This document shows positions 38,445 through 47,685 of a DNA stretch of 64,000 nucleotides, in pieces. The translations under genes and the position numbers were made by a program. Source of the stretch: an uncultured Peptoniphilaceae bacterium (GTDB lineage: Bacteria; Bacillota; Clostridia; Tissierellales; Peptoniphilaceae); the NCBI GenBank assembly GCA_943912255.1, contig CALTTP010000008.1, positions 37,634 to 101,633 on the forward strand. The letters run 5' to 3'. The notes beneath the pieces are model-generated. The model saw nothing but the letters and a program-made list of their open reading frames with translations. It had not been told where the DNA came from and did not search any database. Position 1 is the stretch's first letter. Every line of letters starts with the position of its first letter.

Positions 38445-39144
38445 AATAGCTTTTAAATAAAAAATCCTTAACGTCATCAAAAACTATTTTCGATCCATCA
38501 AACATTTTGCTTTTAGCTATTCATTAAACTTTACCATCAAGTTACATAAATGTCAAAATTTTTTGTAAATTTATGCAATAACCTCTATTTTCTGCACTTT
38601 ATAGAGGTACTGTGGTGCATTTGTGATATGAATAGTTAATTGTTTCAATTTGTTTTTACAATAATACCATAAATGAATTATTAGTGGCAAATATTTAATT
38701 CGACTTTAATGCCATTTATTGTAATATTTCCGTTACCGTGAAACCTTTAGTAAAAGGTTCTCTGCAATTTCAACATTTAAGGTCAGTTTAAGTTTATTTC
38801 AACAATTTGTTAAGATTTTGTTATATTTCTAAACTTTGCTCTAACCACTTCTATCCTAATATTCTAAATACTTTTCAATTCCTTTAAGCTACTTCATATT
38901 ACCTATGAATTCTTATAGAATTGAAACACTTAAAGAGATGTAGTAGTAATTTTTCGATTTATTATATAGATTCGATTTCCTCTCTTCATCTAACCTATTT
39001 AAGAATATATCAAGAATTTAGAAATATATCTATGATTTCATCCAGTTTTTAGCATATCTCCAATTATTTTAAATTCTATGAAAAAGGTTTCAACTTTAGT
39101 ATGTTAAACCCTGGGCATTATAAATAATTTATTTAATATTACTC
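38445..39144. other. 700-nt AT-rich divergent intergenic region
   Basis: No supported gene. It holds a perfect 8-bp hairpin, ACCTCTAT/ATAGAGGT at 38581-38608, and a second, AACCTTT/AAAGGTT, near 38752. Both operons flanking it start from here, so it is likely to hold regulatory sites. I do not see a T-box, SAM or other named riboswitch motif. Confidence 0.4.
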
Positions 39145-39173
39145 TTGAATTTATCACCCTACTACATTAATAT
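39145..39173 (+). promoter_or_regulatory. Promoter of the oligoendopeptidase gene
   Basis: TTGAAT (39145-39150), 17 nt, TAATAT (39168-39173). The transcript would start about 7 nt later, almost at the AGGAGG box. Confidence 0.55.
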
Positions 39174-39192
39174 AGAATTAGGAGGAGATGCT

Positions 39193-40878
39193 ATGAAATT
39201 TAATGAAATGAAATATGAAAGACCAGATATCCAAGAAGTAAAGGATAAGTTTGAGTCTTTCAAGGAGAGAATCGACAATGCAAAAGACGGAAATGAATTA
39301 GTTCAAACCATTAAAGAATTTTCCGTTTTTCAAAAAAAATTGGGAACTTTAGGCTCCCTTGTAAGCGTTAGACATTCCATTGATACAAGAGATGAATTCT
39401 ATGAAAAAGAAAACGACTTCTTCAATGAAAATAGCCCTATTTTTTCTAACCTATATTCTGAAGTTGCAAAATCCATTTTAAATTCTAAGTTTAAAGATGA
39501 TGTTGCCAAGGAAATTGGTCAACACTATTTGGATCTATTGGAATGTTCCCTAGTTGTTGAAGAAAAAGCCATCCCTTATCTACAAAAGGAAAACGACTTA
39601 ATAAGTAAGTATGATAAATTGATTGCAAATTCCGAAATAGAATTTGAAGGCAAGAAATATACTTTAACCCAAATGGGTCCCCTACTTCAAGACACCAATA
39701 GGGACAGAAGAAAAGCTGCATATAATGCTAGATGGAATTTCTTTAAGGAAAATCAAGAGACCATCGACAATATATATGACGAAATGGTAAAGGTTCGTCA
39801 TGAAATGGCCAAAGCCCTAGGATACAAGGACTATATCGAATTTAGATACAAACAACTTTGTAGAACCGACTATGGAAGAGAAGAAGTTGCAAACTATAGA
39901 GAAAAAATCCTTAAAAATATAACTCCCCTAGTTGTAGAATTAAATAAAATTCAAGCTAAGGAACTAGGAATTGACGACTTTAAATTCTACGACAAACCTA
40001 TAGAATTTACAGATGGAACTCCAAAGCCTATGGGAGACAAGGACTATATAGTGTCTAAGGCTAAGAATATGTACGAAGAGTTGTCCAAAGAAACTGGGGA
40101 ATTTTTTAACTTTATGATAGACAATGACCTTATGGACCTAGTGGCACAACCTGGTAAGATGGGCGGTGGCTACTGTACATCTTTTGACCAGTATAAAGCT
40201 CCATTTATCTTTGCAAACTTCAATGGTACAAAACACGACGTAGAAGTTGTAACCCATGAAGCAGGTCATGCTTTCCAAAACTTTATGTCCCAAGACAAGG
40301 AAATTGACGAATATATATGGCCAACTTATGAATCCTGTGAAATTCATTCCATGTCTATGGAATTTTTAACATGGCCATGGATGAAGGAATTCTTTGAAAA
40401 TGAGGATAAATTTAAATTCTCCCATCTTAAAGGAGCAATTTCCTTCCTACCATATGGTGTAACCATTGACCATTTCCAACATTGGGTATATGAAAACCCT
40501 GAAGCTAGTCCAGAGGAGAGAAGAAAGAAATTCCATGAAATAGAAAAAATCTACCAACCAGACTTAGACTATGAAAATGAATTCTTGGACAATGGCGGGT
40601 ATTGGTTTACCCAAGGCCATGTGTTTTCAGCACCATTCTACTATATAGATTACACTTTGGCCCAAGTACTTGCCTTTGAATATTTGATTAAGTATTTAGA
40701 AGACGATAAGAAGACTCTAGATGAATACATCACTTTATGTAAAGCAGGAGGATCCGAATCCTTCTTCAAGCTTATTGAAATAGGAAAACTTAAAAACCCT
40801 ATGACAACAGATGTACTAGACGAAATAAAACCAAAATTGGAAAAGATATTAGAAGAATTAAAGGAAAAAATTTCATAA
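39193..40878 (+). CDS. M3 family oligoendopeptidase
   Basis: Cytosolic zinc metallopeptidase of 561 aa that cleaves short peptides. The zinc motif THEAGHAFQNFM (HExxH) is near residue 354-365, with a third ligand Glu expected in YESCEIHSMSMEF (near 388). The arrangement fits the M3 oligoendopeptidase branch related to PepF. It has no signal peptide and lies beside the divergent peptide importer operon 2, so it probably degrades imported peptides. ATG 39193 follows AGGAGGAGATGCT. Confidence 0.95.
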   Translation: MKFNEMKYERPDIQEVKDKFESFKERIDNAKDGNELVQTIKEFSVFQKKLGTLGSLVSVRHSIDTRDEFYEKENDFFNENSPIFSNLYSEVAKSILNSKFKDDVAKEIGQHYLDLLECSLVVEEKAIPYLQKENDLISKYDKLIANSEIEFEGKKYTLTQMGPLLQDTNRDRRKAAYNARWNFFKENQETIDNIYDEMVKVRHEMAKALGYKDYIEFRYKQLCRTDYGREEVANYREKILKNITPLVVELNKIQAKELGIDDFKFYDKPIEFTDGTPKPMGDKDYIVSKAKNMYEELSKETGEFFNFMIDNDLMDLVAQPGKMGGGYCTSFDQYKAPFIFANFNGTKHDVEVVTHEAGHAFQNFMSQDKEIDEYIWPTYESCEIHSMSMEFLTWPWMKEFFENEDKFKFSHLKGAISFLPYGVTIDHFQHWVYENPEASPEERRKKFHEIEKIYQPDLDYENEFLDNGGYWFTQGHVFSAPFYYIDYTLAQVLAFEYLIKYLEDDKKTLDEYITLCKAGGSESFFKLIEIGKLKNPMTTDVLDEIKPKLEKILEELKEKIS

Positions 40879-40895
40879 TATTTATCCATTTATAG

Positions 40896-40926
40896 AAAAA
40901 GACCAGCAGCGCGCTGGTCTTTTTTA
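40896..40926 (+). terminator. Oligoendopeptidase terminator
   Basis: AAAAAGACCAGC, AGCG, GCTGGTCTTTTTT type hairpin. Confidence 0.92.
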
Positions 40927-41064
40927 TTGTCTATTTAAAGAGAGATGAATATTCTTTTCTTTTAAACTGACCCCATAAATATTCATTTTTTGGCACTTAT
41001 AAAGGTATCATTTTCATAATATCATATAGCCATAGGAATAATTTATTGATTACGGGAGGAATAT

Positions 41065-41925
41065 ATGTCAAAAGAAATGTGGAAAGAAGTTAATGATAAG
41101 TTAATGGGTGGGGTTATTATGGATGTAACCACTGTTGAACAGGCAAAGATTGCCCAGGCCGCTGGCGCTGTTGCCGTTATGGCCCTAGAAAGAATCCCTG
41201 CGGATATTAGGGCTGCTGGTGGTGTAAGTAGAATGAGCGACCCTGGTATGATAGTTGAAATTATGAAAGCAGTTTCCATTCCAGTAATGGCTAAGGCTAG
41301 AATTGGCCATTTTGTGGAAGCTCAAATTCTTCAAGAAATTGGAGTAGACTATATTGACGAATCAGAAGTACTGTCCCCGGCCGACAATCTAAATCATATT
41401 GACAAGAATCTTTTTAAAACACCTTTTGTCTGTGGCTGTAGAAATTTAGGAGAAGCTTTAAGGAGAATTTCTGAAGGTGCTGCCATGATTAGAACTAAGG
41501 GGGAAGCAGGAACTGGAGATGTGGTTCAAGCAGTCTTTCATATGAGAACATTACAAAGAGAAATCGCAGAGGTTTCAGGCTTGAGAAAGGATGAACTATT
41601 CTCCAAAGCTAAAGACTTACAAGTTCCCTATGAATTGTTGGTATATGTACATGAACAAAAAAAACTTCCTGTCTTAAACTTCTCTGCCGGTGGTGTTGCA
41701 ACTCCAGCAGATGCTGCTTTGATGAGACAACTTGGTGCAGAAGGAGTCTTTGTAGGAAGTGGTATCTTTAAATCAGGAGACCCGGAAAAGAGAGCTAAGG
41801 CAATTGTAAAAGCCGTTGCAAATTACGATGACCCTAAAGTTCTTGCCGAGGTATCCAAAAACCTTGGGGATGCTATGGTAGGCTTAAATGAAAATGAAGT
41901 TGAAGTAATTATGTCCAATAGATAA
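41065..41925 (+). CDS. pdxS: Pyridoxal 5'-phosphate synthase subunit PdxS
   Basis: Synthase subunit that makes PLP from ribose 5-phosphate, glyceraldehyde 3-phosphate and ammonia (DXP-independent route). The protein is 286 aa. It has the Asp in [15 protein letters not shown], the first catalytic Lys in [13 protein letters not shown] (about residue 76), and the second in [18 protein letters not shown] (about 144). Its partner glutaminase PdxT, usually the next gene, is not within this window; the downstream genes run in the opposite direction. Ammonia may come from a PdxT elsewhere or from the free pool. Confidence 0.98.
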   Translation: MSKEMWKEVNDKLMGGVIMDVTTVEQAKIAQAAGAVAVMALERIPADIRAAGGVSRMSDPGMIVEIMKAVSIPVMAKARIGHFVEAQILQEIGVDYIDESEVLSPADNLNHIDKNLFKTPFVCGCRNLGEALRRISEGAAMIRTKGEAGTGDVVQAVFHMRTLQREIAEVSGLRKDELFSKAKDLQVPYELLVYVHEQKKLPVLNFSAGGVATPADAALMRQLGAEGVFVGSGIFKSGDPEKRAKAIVKAVANYDDPKVLAEVSKNLGDAMVGLNENEVEVIMSNR

Positions 41926-41945
41926 TCATAAGATTTAAATAGAAA

Positions 41946-41986
41946 GGGGCAAGGGTACGATAGCTACAACTATCTCCCTTGTCTCT
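41946..41986. terminator. GGGCAAGGG-type terminator hairpin between pdxS and a convergent gene
   Basis: GGGCAAGGG...GATAG...CTATC...CCCTTGTC forms a two-step hairpin. It is nearly the same sequence as the hairpin at 42731-42777. The T-tract is imperfect on both sides. Confidence 0.6.
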
Positions 41987-41988
41987 AA

Positions 41989-42408
41989 TTATATAATTTT
42001 GTTCCAATTTTTCGATTTTAAATTTTCAATATTTTCTTCATTTTTAGTAAATATTTTTCCAGTAAATGGAATTTCATAGGCCATCTTTTTCCCTAAATGG
42101 TTTAATTCAATTAACGCTTTGTTACTTTTTTCTTTTATATCAAAAGATTCTATCTCATTCCAGGGCATTACCAGGAAATTTTCTTTTGTAGAATTGCTAA
42201 TCTCCTTTTCATGAACACCTTTTTCATCAAAGAATAAAATAAAAGTTCTGTTAGAATCTAAGGTATAAAATAGATTACTAACTAACAATTTTGCCAATCC
42301 CTTTTTAACATCATTATGTTTTATGGCCAGTAAGTAATTAAATGTATCTCCAAATATCTCTTCAACTTTTTTATCGATTTCCTTTGAATCATTAAATAAA
42401 ATTCCCAT
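41989..42408 (-). CDS. Hypothetical protein, 139 aa
   Basis: A soluble protein with alternating beta strands (FILFFDEKGVHEKEISNS, FLVMPWNEIESFDIKEKS, KALIELNHLGKKMAYEIPF) reminiscent of a bacterial PH-like domain; the family is not recognised. It starts 12 nt downstream of the small XRE regulator and shares its promoter, so the two form one short operon. Confidence 0.75.
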   Translation of the reverse strand: MGILFNDSKEIDKKVEEIFGDTFNYLLAIKHNDVKKGLAKLLVSNLFYTLDSNRTFILFFDEKGVHEKEISNSTKENFLVMPWNEIESFDIKEKSNKALIELNHLGKKMAYEIPFTGKIFTKNEENIENLKSKNWNKII

Positions 42409-42420
42409 ATATTTTTTCTC

Positions 42421-42624
42421 CTATTTAAAAATAAATACTTCTGTAATGTCTTTATCTAAGACTTTACAGATTTTATAAGCCGTTTCAAGAGTTGGGCTAA
42501 TGGTCTTATTTTCATAGGCCATAATAGACCTTCTCTTTAAGCCTACAGCCTTTGCTAGTCTATGTTGGGACAAGCCTTTTTCTTTTCTGAATTCTTCAAT
42601 TCTATTATCGATTTCTACTTCCAT
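42421..42624 (-). CDS. Small XRE-family transcriptional regulator
   Basis: A 67-residue Cro/CI-type helix-turn-helix (LSQHRLAKAVGLKRRSIMAYEN), with no other domain. The family includes YozG/PhdC-like mini-repressors. ATG 42624 follows AAAGGTGAT; a 20-residue upstream extension is unlikely because it runs into the promoter. The strongest promoter of the region precedes it. It may autoregulate and control the downstream 139-aa gene. Confidence 0.9.
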   Translation of the reverse strand: MEVEIDNRIEEFRKEKGLSQHRLAKAVGLKRRSIMAYENKTISPTLETAYKICKVLDKDITEVFIFK

Positions 42625-42655
42625 AAGATCACCTTTGTAGATTATGGTTACATTT

Positions 42656-42684
42656 ATAGTACCATTTTTAATATAACTTGTCAA
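42656..42684 (-). promoter_or_regulatory. Strong promoter of the XRE regulator
   Basis: Minus strand TTGACA (42684-42679), 17 nt, TACTAT (42661-42656). An imperfect dyad GGTAC...GTAACC straddles the -10, a candidate operator. Confidence 0.75.
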
Positions 42685-42730
42685 AGATTAAGTTATAAAT
42701 CTTGAGTTTTTAATTTTACCATTTATCAAT

Positions 42731-42777
42731 AAAAAAAGGACAAGGGTTCTGATAGCTCTAACTATCTCCCTTGCCCC
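42731..42777 (-). terminator. GGGCAAGGG-type terminator after the beta-helix pseudogene
   Basis: On the minus strand GGGGCAAGGG, inner stem GATAG/CTATC, CCCTTGTCC, then TTTTTTT. Near copy of the hairpin at 41946. Confidence 0.85.
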
Positions 42778-42785
42778 AATATATA

Positions 42786-44075
42786 CTAAAGATATTTTTC
42801 TAAATCTTTTTTATCCGTTTCTCCGTTATTCTCTACTAGAACTTCTTTAGACTTTTCTCCTTTGGCTACAATTTCTCCATCTATGGATAATTTTTTCACC
42901 TTTCCTCCATTTACATGATAGGAAACCACGTCTTGCCCTTGGGTTTGAATATTTCTCTTTATTTCAAGATAATCAATTTCTCCACCTTCTAGAACACTTA
43001 TTCCATCGGCGGCAAGTTCCTTTATTTCTCCTTTAACTAATGTTTGTCCCGTTGAACCAACTGTACTGACTTCTCCCACGGTTATTTCACCAACAGGTTT
43101 GCTAAACTGCATACCGATTGAACCGTCTCCTTAGGTTTTAATATTTTCAAAATAAGCCTTTCCAATGGTTCCGTCATATTGATTAAATCCTCTTGCCCCT
43201 AGGCCATAGGTTTCAATATTTTTTAAAGCCTTGAAATTTTTCACAGTTCCAAAGTTTACAAATCCAATTCCACTAGAGTCATAGCTAATTATGTCCTCGT
43301 TAAAAGTCCAATTGTCTACCACTCCCCAAACATCCAGTACCATGTCGTTATTGCCATAGGTTTTAACTACTCCATTGGATACAATCTCCTTGGCATGGGC
43401 ACCATGTACGATAAATATGCCTCCAGTAATCAAATTAGGTTGTCCCTTAGGTATCATACCGTTAGAATATATTTCATCTGTTTGTAAACTGTTAATTTCA
43501 ACTTTACCCTTTTCATCATTAAATCCAGATATAAATAATCCACTGCCAAGAGCTGGTGCATTTTCTCTTCCTATGGAAATGCCCTTTCCATTAAAAGTTA
43601 TTAAACTGTCATCATGAGGGTTGAAATTATACACGGTAAAAGCTCCTTGATAGACATTAACACCATATTTCATAGGCCTTTCTGGATAATTTCTTGCATC
43701 TGCAAAGGGAATGTCCAAGTTGTCAATGTCAATATTTAACTTTTTATTATTTCCCCTAGTTAAAAGTTGAACCATACCTGTCACAGTCAGTTCTTTTAGC
43801 AAAATAGTCCCTAAGTCCTCTTCTTGGGATTCAACATAAATTCCCCTATTGAAGGAAGCTGTTTGAATGGAAATATTAGAAATTTCATTGTCTCCAGAAA
43901 GTCCAATTCCATCACCATTGATAAAACTCAATAGGATATTTCTATCCTTTCCATATAACTTTGTACCCTTGGGCAACTTAAATCCTTTAGGTAGACCTAT
44001 GGAGTTAACAACTTCAATTTCCTTTTCCTTAGAGTCAATAGCATTGTATAATTCTAAATAGTCCTTTACTTGCAC
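42786..44075 (-). pseudogene. Beta-helix-like protein gene split by one in-frame stop codon
   Basis: Two reading frames lie in the same frame (44075-43131, 314 codons, and the rest to 42786). They are separated only by TAA at 43133-43131. The text runs on sensibly across the stop: FENIKT, stop, GDGSIGMQFSKPVGEI, where homologues I recall carry a sense codon. The product would be about 428 aa with repeated short turns (GIGFVNFGTVKNF, GARGFNQYDGTIGKAYF), suggesting a right-handed beta-helix of unknown role. It starts at GTG 44075 behind AAAGGTG. It could be a true nonsense mutation, readthrough, or a sequencing error. Confidence 0.75.
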
Positions 44076-44090
44076 TTTAACATCACCTTT

Positions 44091-44363
44091 CTAATATTCA
44101 ATTTCCCTGTAATCTGAATTGTTCTCAAATTCCTTTACCACATAAGAACAAACCGGTCTAATTCTTTTGTCTTGAGACTTGGCTTCATCCACCAACTTTT
44201 CCAATAGTTTTGAAGCAATGCTCTGTCCTCTATATTGAGGATCCACATAGGTATGATTGGCCTCCCATATACCATCAATCTCCCTATAAGAGCATTCTCC
44301 AATCAATTTGTCACCATCATAGGCGGCAGTTCTATTATTTTCTCTTTCGTATACTATTTTCAT
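44091..44363 (-). CDS. GNAT-type N-acetyltransferase, small YjdJ-like
   Basis: 90 aa, with the acetyl-CoA pyrophosphate-binding PQYRGQSIASKLLEKLVDEAKS segment (Q/R-x-x-G-x-G/A variant) and the ending RIRPVCSYVVKEFENN. This is the minimal acetyltransferase family of YjdJ/GTLF type. ATG 44363 follows AGAGGTGAAAT. It lies 15 nt upstream of the split beta-helix gene and probably is cotranscribed with it. The substrate is unknown. Confidence 0.92.
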   Translation of the reverse strand: MKIVYERENNRTAAYDGDKLIGECSYREIDGIWEANHTYVDPQYRGQSIASKLLEKLVDEAKSQDKRIRPVCSYVVKEFENNSDYREIEY

Positions 44364-44454
44364 AGATTTCACCTCTTGCTTAATAGTAAAATACTTTTGG
44401 TATTATATTACATTTGTACCCAATTCACTTTAAGCATCTTAAATCTATCTTCAT

Positions 44455-44490
44455 AAAAATTAGGACAAAGATCTATAATCCTTGTCCTAA
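44455..44490 (-). terminator. Terminator of the 2-hydroxyacid dehydrogenase gene
   Basis: TTAGGACAA, loop, TTGTCCTAA, then ATTTTT on the minus strand. Confidence 0.88.
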
Positions 44491-44495
44491 ATAAA

Positions 44496-45470
44496 CTAAA
44501 CTACTTTATATTGTAAATCTTCTCCTTTAATTCCCCCTACAGCTTCCTTTGCTGCCACCACGGCCATTTCGGTCCTAGCTTCATAGGTGTCATTACCAAT
44601 ATGAGGAGTTAAAAGAACATTCTTCATCTTAATTAGCCTTTCATTGAACTTTGGCTCTTCTTCATGAACATCTAAAGCAGCTCCTGCAATAACTCCCTTT
44701 TCAACAGCATCTGCCAAAGCATCTTCGTCTACAATGCCCCCTCTAGCCGTATTGATTAGATAACTTTCCTCTTTCATTGTGGAAAGTTCTTTTTCACCAA
44801 TAAAATGGTGATTTTCAGGAGTGAAGTTCATCTGTAGAATAACATAGTCAGCTTTTTTAAGCCCCTCATCTAAATCTATGAAATTTGCTCCTATTTCCTT
44901 TGCAGCATCTTTAATTTCTTTAGAATCATCCTTATCATAATAATTGATGTCCATATGAAAGGCCTTTGCCATTCTACCAATCTCTTGGCCAATATTACCA
45001 AAACCTATAATTAGTAGATTCTTATAGGATACTTGATGACCCCCTAGAAAGCCCATTACCTGCCATCCATTAAAGGAATTGTCCTTTACCATATCCTGTT
45101 TTTCAACGATATTTCTAGACAACGCCAACATCAACCCAATAGCAGCCTCACCAGTAGATGCCACTGAGTCCCTACTTGGAGTATTGGTTAAAGCAACTCC
45201 CTTCTCCTTAGCCGCCTCAATGTCAATATTATTCACACCAGCACCTACATTGGCAATGATTTTAAGATTGTCATTGGCTTCAATTACCTTAGATTCAATC
45301 TTTACATTGACCCCAGAAATAATACCCTCTACATCTTTGCTTTTTTCAAGTATTTCCTCTTCCGAAGGTGTGGTAAGCTCCTGGTGCATACTAAGTTCAA
45401 TTCCAGCACTTTCAATTATATCAATAGCTTCCTGAGGAAGCTTTACAGCTGAATAAATCTTTTTAGTCAT
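44496..45470 (-). CDS. D-isomer-specific 2-hydroxyacid dehydrogenase (phosphoglycerate dehydrogenase-like)
   Basis: NAD-dependent oxidoreductase, 324 aa. Substrate domain about residues 1-100; Rossmann domain with GFGNIGQEIGRMAK. Catalytic residues: Arg in LINTARGGIVDEDAL, Glu in LDVHEEEP, His in TPHIGNDTYEA. No ACT domain, so it is not a classical allosteric SerA, and serC/serB are not adjacent. The substrate could be a glyoxylate, hydroxyacid or phosphoglycerate. Start ATG 45470 with AAAGGAG upstream. Confidence 0.93.
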   Translation of the reverse strand: MTKKIYSAVKLPQEAIDIIESAGIELSMHQELTTPSEEEILEKSKDVEGIISGVNVKIESKVIEANDNLKIIANVGAGVNNIDIEAAKEKGVALTNTPSRDSVASTGEAAIGLMLALSRNIVEKQDMVKDNSFNGWQVMGFLGGHQVSYKNLLIIGFGNIGQEIGRMAKAFHMDINYYDKDDSKEIKDAAKEIGANFIDLDEGLKKADYVILQMNFTPENHHFIGEKELSTMKEESYLINTARGGIVDEDALADAVEKGVIAGAALDVHEEEPKFNERLIKMKNVLLTPHIGNDTYEARTEMAVVAAKEAVGGIKGEDLQYKVV

Positions 45471-45716
45471 ATTTTCTCCTTTCAAAATTAAAATACTGTC
45501 CATGTAATAAAGTATACCCTATTTTAGTTGAGGGAAAAATTCTTACCATTCTTTTAATTCACCTACAAACTTCTCGGATTTTCGCCTTAATTTATGTATT
45601 TATCCCTCTATCCTCTATTTTTAGGCTTCTACCTTGCTAAATTCAAATCTTATTTGTTATCATATAGTATGATTAGTTAAAGATTAACACAATTTTTTTG
45701 TAAAGAAGGCAAGATT

Positions 45717-47084
45717 ATGTCAATAAAAAAATCTAATATCAATTTTATAACACAGGGTGATATAACTAAGGTTATTTTCAAGTTATCCATCCCTTTAATG
45801 ATTAGTAACTTAATAAAAACTTTATACACTATTACCGACGGTGTCTATGTAGCTCAGATCTCTTCTGAAGATTATGCTGCGACTTCCTTTATTTGGCCAG
45901 TCCTGTTTTTATTCATTGCTGTAGGACTTGGTGTAAACGTTGCGGCAACTTCTCTTATGAGTCAGAGGCTCGGCGGAAGAAAGCTCTCTGAATGTAAGGA
46001 CTATGCCTCTCATACTTTGTTTATAACGGCGATACTCGGAATTGTTTTCTCGATTTTAGGCTACTTTATTTCCCCTCATATTGTAAGGTGGATGGGTGCT
46101 AAGGGAACTTTTGCTGAAAAATCTGATATGTTTTTAGCTATAAACTCCCTTGGGCTGATTTTTGATATCATCTTCTTTGGTTATCAAGCTATTTTAAACT
46201 CCCAAGGAAGAACAAAGTCCATGACCCTAATCTCCTCCATTTCGTCTGTGGCCAATGTTATCCTAGATCCCTTCTTTATTTTTGATAGCGTTCTAGGTAT
46301 GCCAGGTCTTGGAATGGGACTTAAAGGGGCGGCAATTGCAACGGTTATTTCAAAAGTTCTACTGGTAGTACTTTCCATTGGAATTGTGAAAAAAGAGTCT
46401 GAAATTGAAATTGATTTTAAAGATTTTAAGTTCGATATGGGAATTGTAAAAAATATATTTTCCATTGCAATACCTGCTTCTCTGGGAACTAGTGGTGAGG
46501 CAATCGGGTTTACTTTTTTAAATGGTTTCATTCAGTCCTACGGAACCACAACTCTAGCTGCCTTTTCCATGGGAAATAGGTTATCCGATCTATTTAATCA
46601 AAGTTCTATGGGAGTTGGGATGGCTCTAACTTCAATCATAGGACAAAATTATGGTGCAAATAAAAAGGAAAGGGTAAAGGATATTTTTAAAAGAGCAAAT
46701 ATAATAATAACCTTCTTCTCCCTTTTTACTGCAGCTTGTCTAATAATCTTCAAAGACCCGCTACTGTCAATCTTTATTAAAGATAAAAGTGATGTTTCAC
46801 TTTGGACTCAAGCCAGCGAATATATGTACTTTACTTCTGTAATAACTTTCTTTATGGGATATTTTGCGGCAATAACTGGATTTTTCCAAGGTATTGGTCA
46901 AACGAGGTTCACAATGTTCCTCGCCCTTGCAAGGCTTTGGATTATTAGACTTCCTCTAATAATGATTTTAAAATATACCACCAATTTAGGTTCTACCGGT
47001 ATATGGATATCCATGTTGGTGTCAAATGGGCTTACTGTTGGATATGGATTTTATAAATATCACACCAAGAAACAAACTCTTTGA
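45717..47084 (+). CDS. MATE family efflux transporter
   Basis: Cation-coupled multidrug/toxin exporter, 455 aa with 12 membrane segments. The N-terminus GDITKVIFKLSIPLMISNLIKTLYTITDGVYVA matches the NorM/DinF-type MatE repeat, the second repeat begins GIVKNIFSIAIPASLGTSGEAIG. The likely transport ligand is unknown. The AAGGCAAG box before the ATG is fairly weak. Single gene with a terminator behind it. Confidence 0.95.
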   Translation: MSIKKSNINFITQGDITKVIFKLSIPLMISNLIKTLYTITDGVYVAQISSEDYAATSFIWPVLFLFIAVGLGVNVAATSLMSQRLGGRKLSECKDYASHTLFITAILGIVFSILGYFISPHIVRWMGAKGTFAEKSDMFLAINSLGLIFDIIFFGYQAILNSQGRTKSMTLISSISSVANVILDPFFIFDSVLGMPGLGMGLKGAAIATVISKVLLVVLSIGIVKKESEIEIDFKDFKFDMGIVKNIFSIAIPASLGTSGEAIGFTFLNGFIQSYGTTTLAAFSMGNRLSDLFNQSSMGVGMALTSIIGQNYGANKKERVKDIFKRANIIITFFSLFTAACLIIFKDPLLSIFIKDKSDVSLWTQASEYMYFTSVITFFMGYFAAITGFFQGIGQTRFTMFLALARLWIIRLPLIMILKYTTNLGSTGIWISMLVSNGLTVGYGFYKYHTKKQTL

Positions 47085-47100
47085 TAAGTAGGATAAAAAT

Positions 47101-47147
47101 AGTGGTGTACTTGGCAAGTCTTTCCTAGCTAGTACACCACTTTTTAT
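47101..47147 (+). terminator. MATE gene terminator
   Basis: AGTGGTGTACT and AGTACACCACT arms with a 19-nt loop, then TTTTATTATT. Confidence 0.9.
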
Positions 47148-47175
47148 TATTCAAAAGTACAATCCTATACTTTTA

Positions 47176-47616
47176 CTACTTTCTAACTCTGTATATCAAA
47201 TTTCCATCATAAAAAATTTCTACAAATACTTCTAACTCATCCATTCCCCTTGATAAAAACCCTGTTAACATATATGTTTTATAGGAATCAAATTCCGACA
47301 TGACATTAAGACTTTTAAACTTAAATGAAAAGGCTGAAATAAAGGTTTCTAAATCCATCTTTTCACCTACAAAGCCTCCAACATTACCAGTCAAAACATT
47401 TTTATACTCATGTATGTAAACAAAGGAATCTTCAAGATGGACATCTTTTATTATTATATCCCCTTCTACCATTTCATTATTTTTAATGTCAACATATCCA
47501 TATTGTGTTTTTAAAATCAATGCATTGCTATTATAATCAAAGTCGAGGCCTATGATATTTGAATCATGTAAAGAAAATCTTATATCCTCATTATTTTCCC
47601 TCTTATATTCCTTCAT
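47176..47616 (-). CDS. Hypothetical protein, 146 aa
   Basis: A soluble protein beginning MKEYKRENNEDIRFSLHDSN and continuing in beta-rich text (ALILKTQYGYVDIKNNEMVEGDIIIKDV). The early HDSNIIGLDFD segment resembles small cytosolic proteins of unknown function that recur in Firmicutes near toxin/immunity loci, but I cannot assign it. AAGGAGAG box before the ATG. It lies 70 nt downstream of lemA, separated by a hairpin. Confidence 0.8.
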   Translation of the reverse strand: MKEYKRENNEDIRFSLHDSNIIGLDFDYNSNALILKTQYGYVDIKNNEMVEGDIIIKDVHLEDSFVYIHEYKNVLTGNVGGFVGEKMDLETFISAFSFKFKSLNVMSEFDSYKTYMLTGFLSRGMDELEVFVEIFYDGNLIYRVRK

Positions 47617-47652
47617 ATTCTCTCCTTAGTTTCATGTTCTTTAAGTAAGTAA

Positions 47653-47680
47653 TGGGACAAAGATCATCTTCTTTGCCCCA
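47653..47680 (-). terminator. lemA terminator
   Basis: TGGGGCAAAG and CTTTGTCCCA arms with an 8-nt loop; the following T-tract is weak. It belongs to the GGGACAA arm family. Confidence 0.55.
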
Positions 47681-47685
47681 GCATA

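Noticed and set aside
38445..39144. T-box or SAM riboswitch in the large intergenic region
   Set aside because: No AGGGUGG T-box core, no specifier domain and no SAM-box consensus found; only simple hairpins are visible.
44496..45470. Calling this gene serA
   Set aside because: It lacks an ACT domain and has no serine pathway neighbours, so the substrate is left open.
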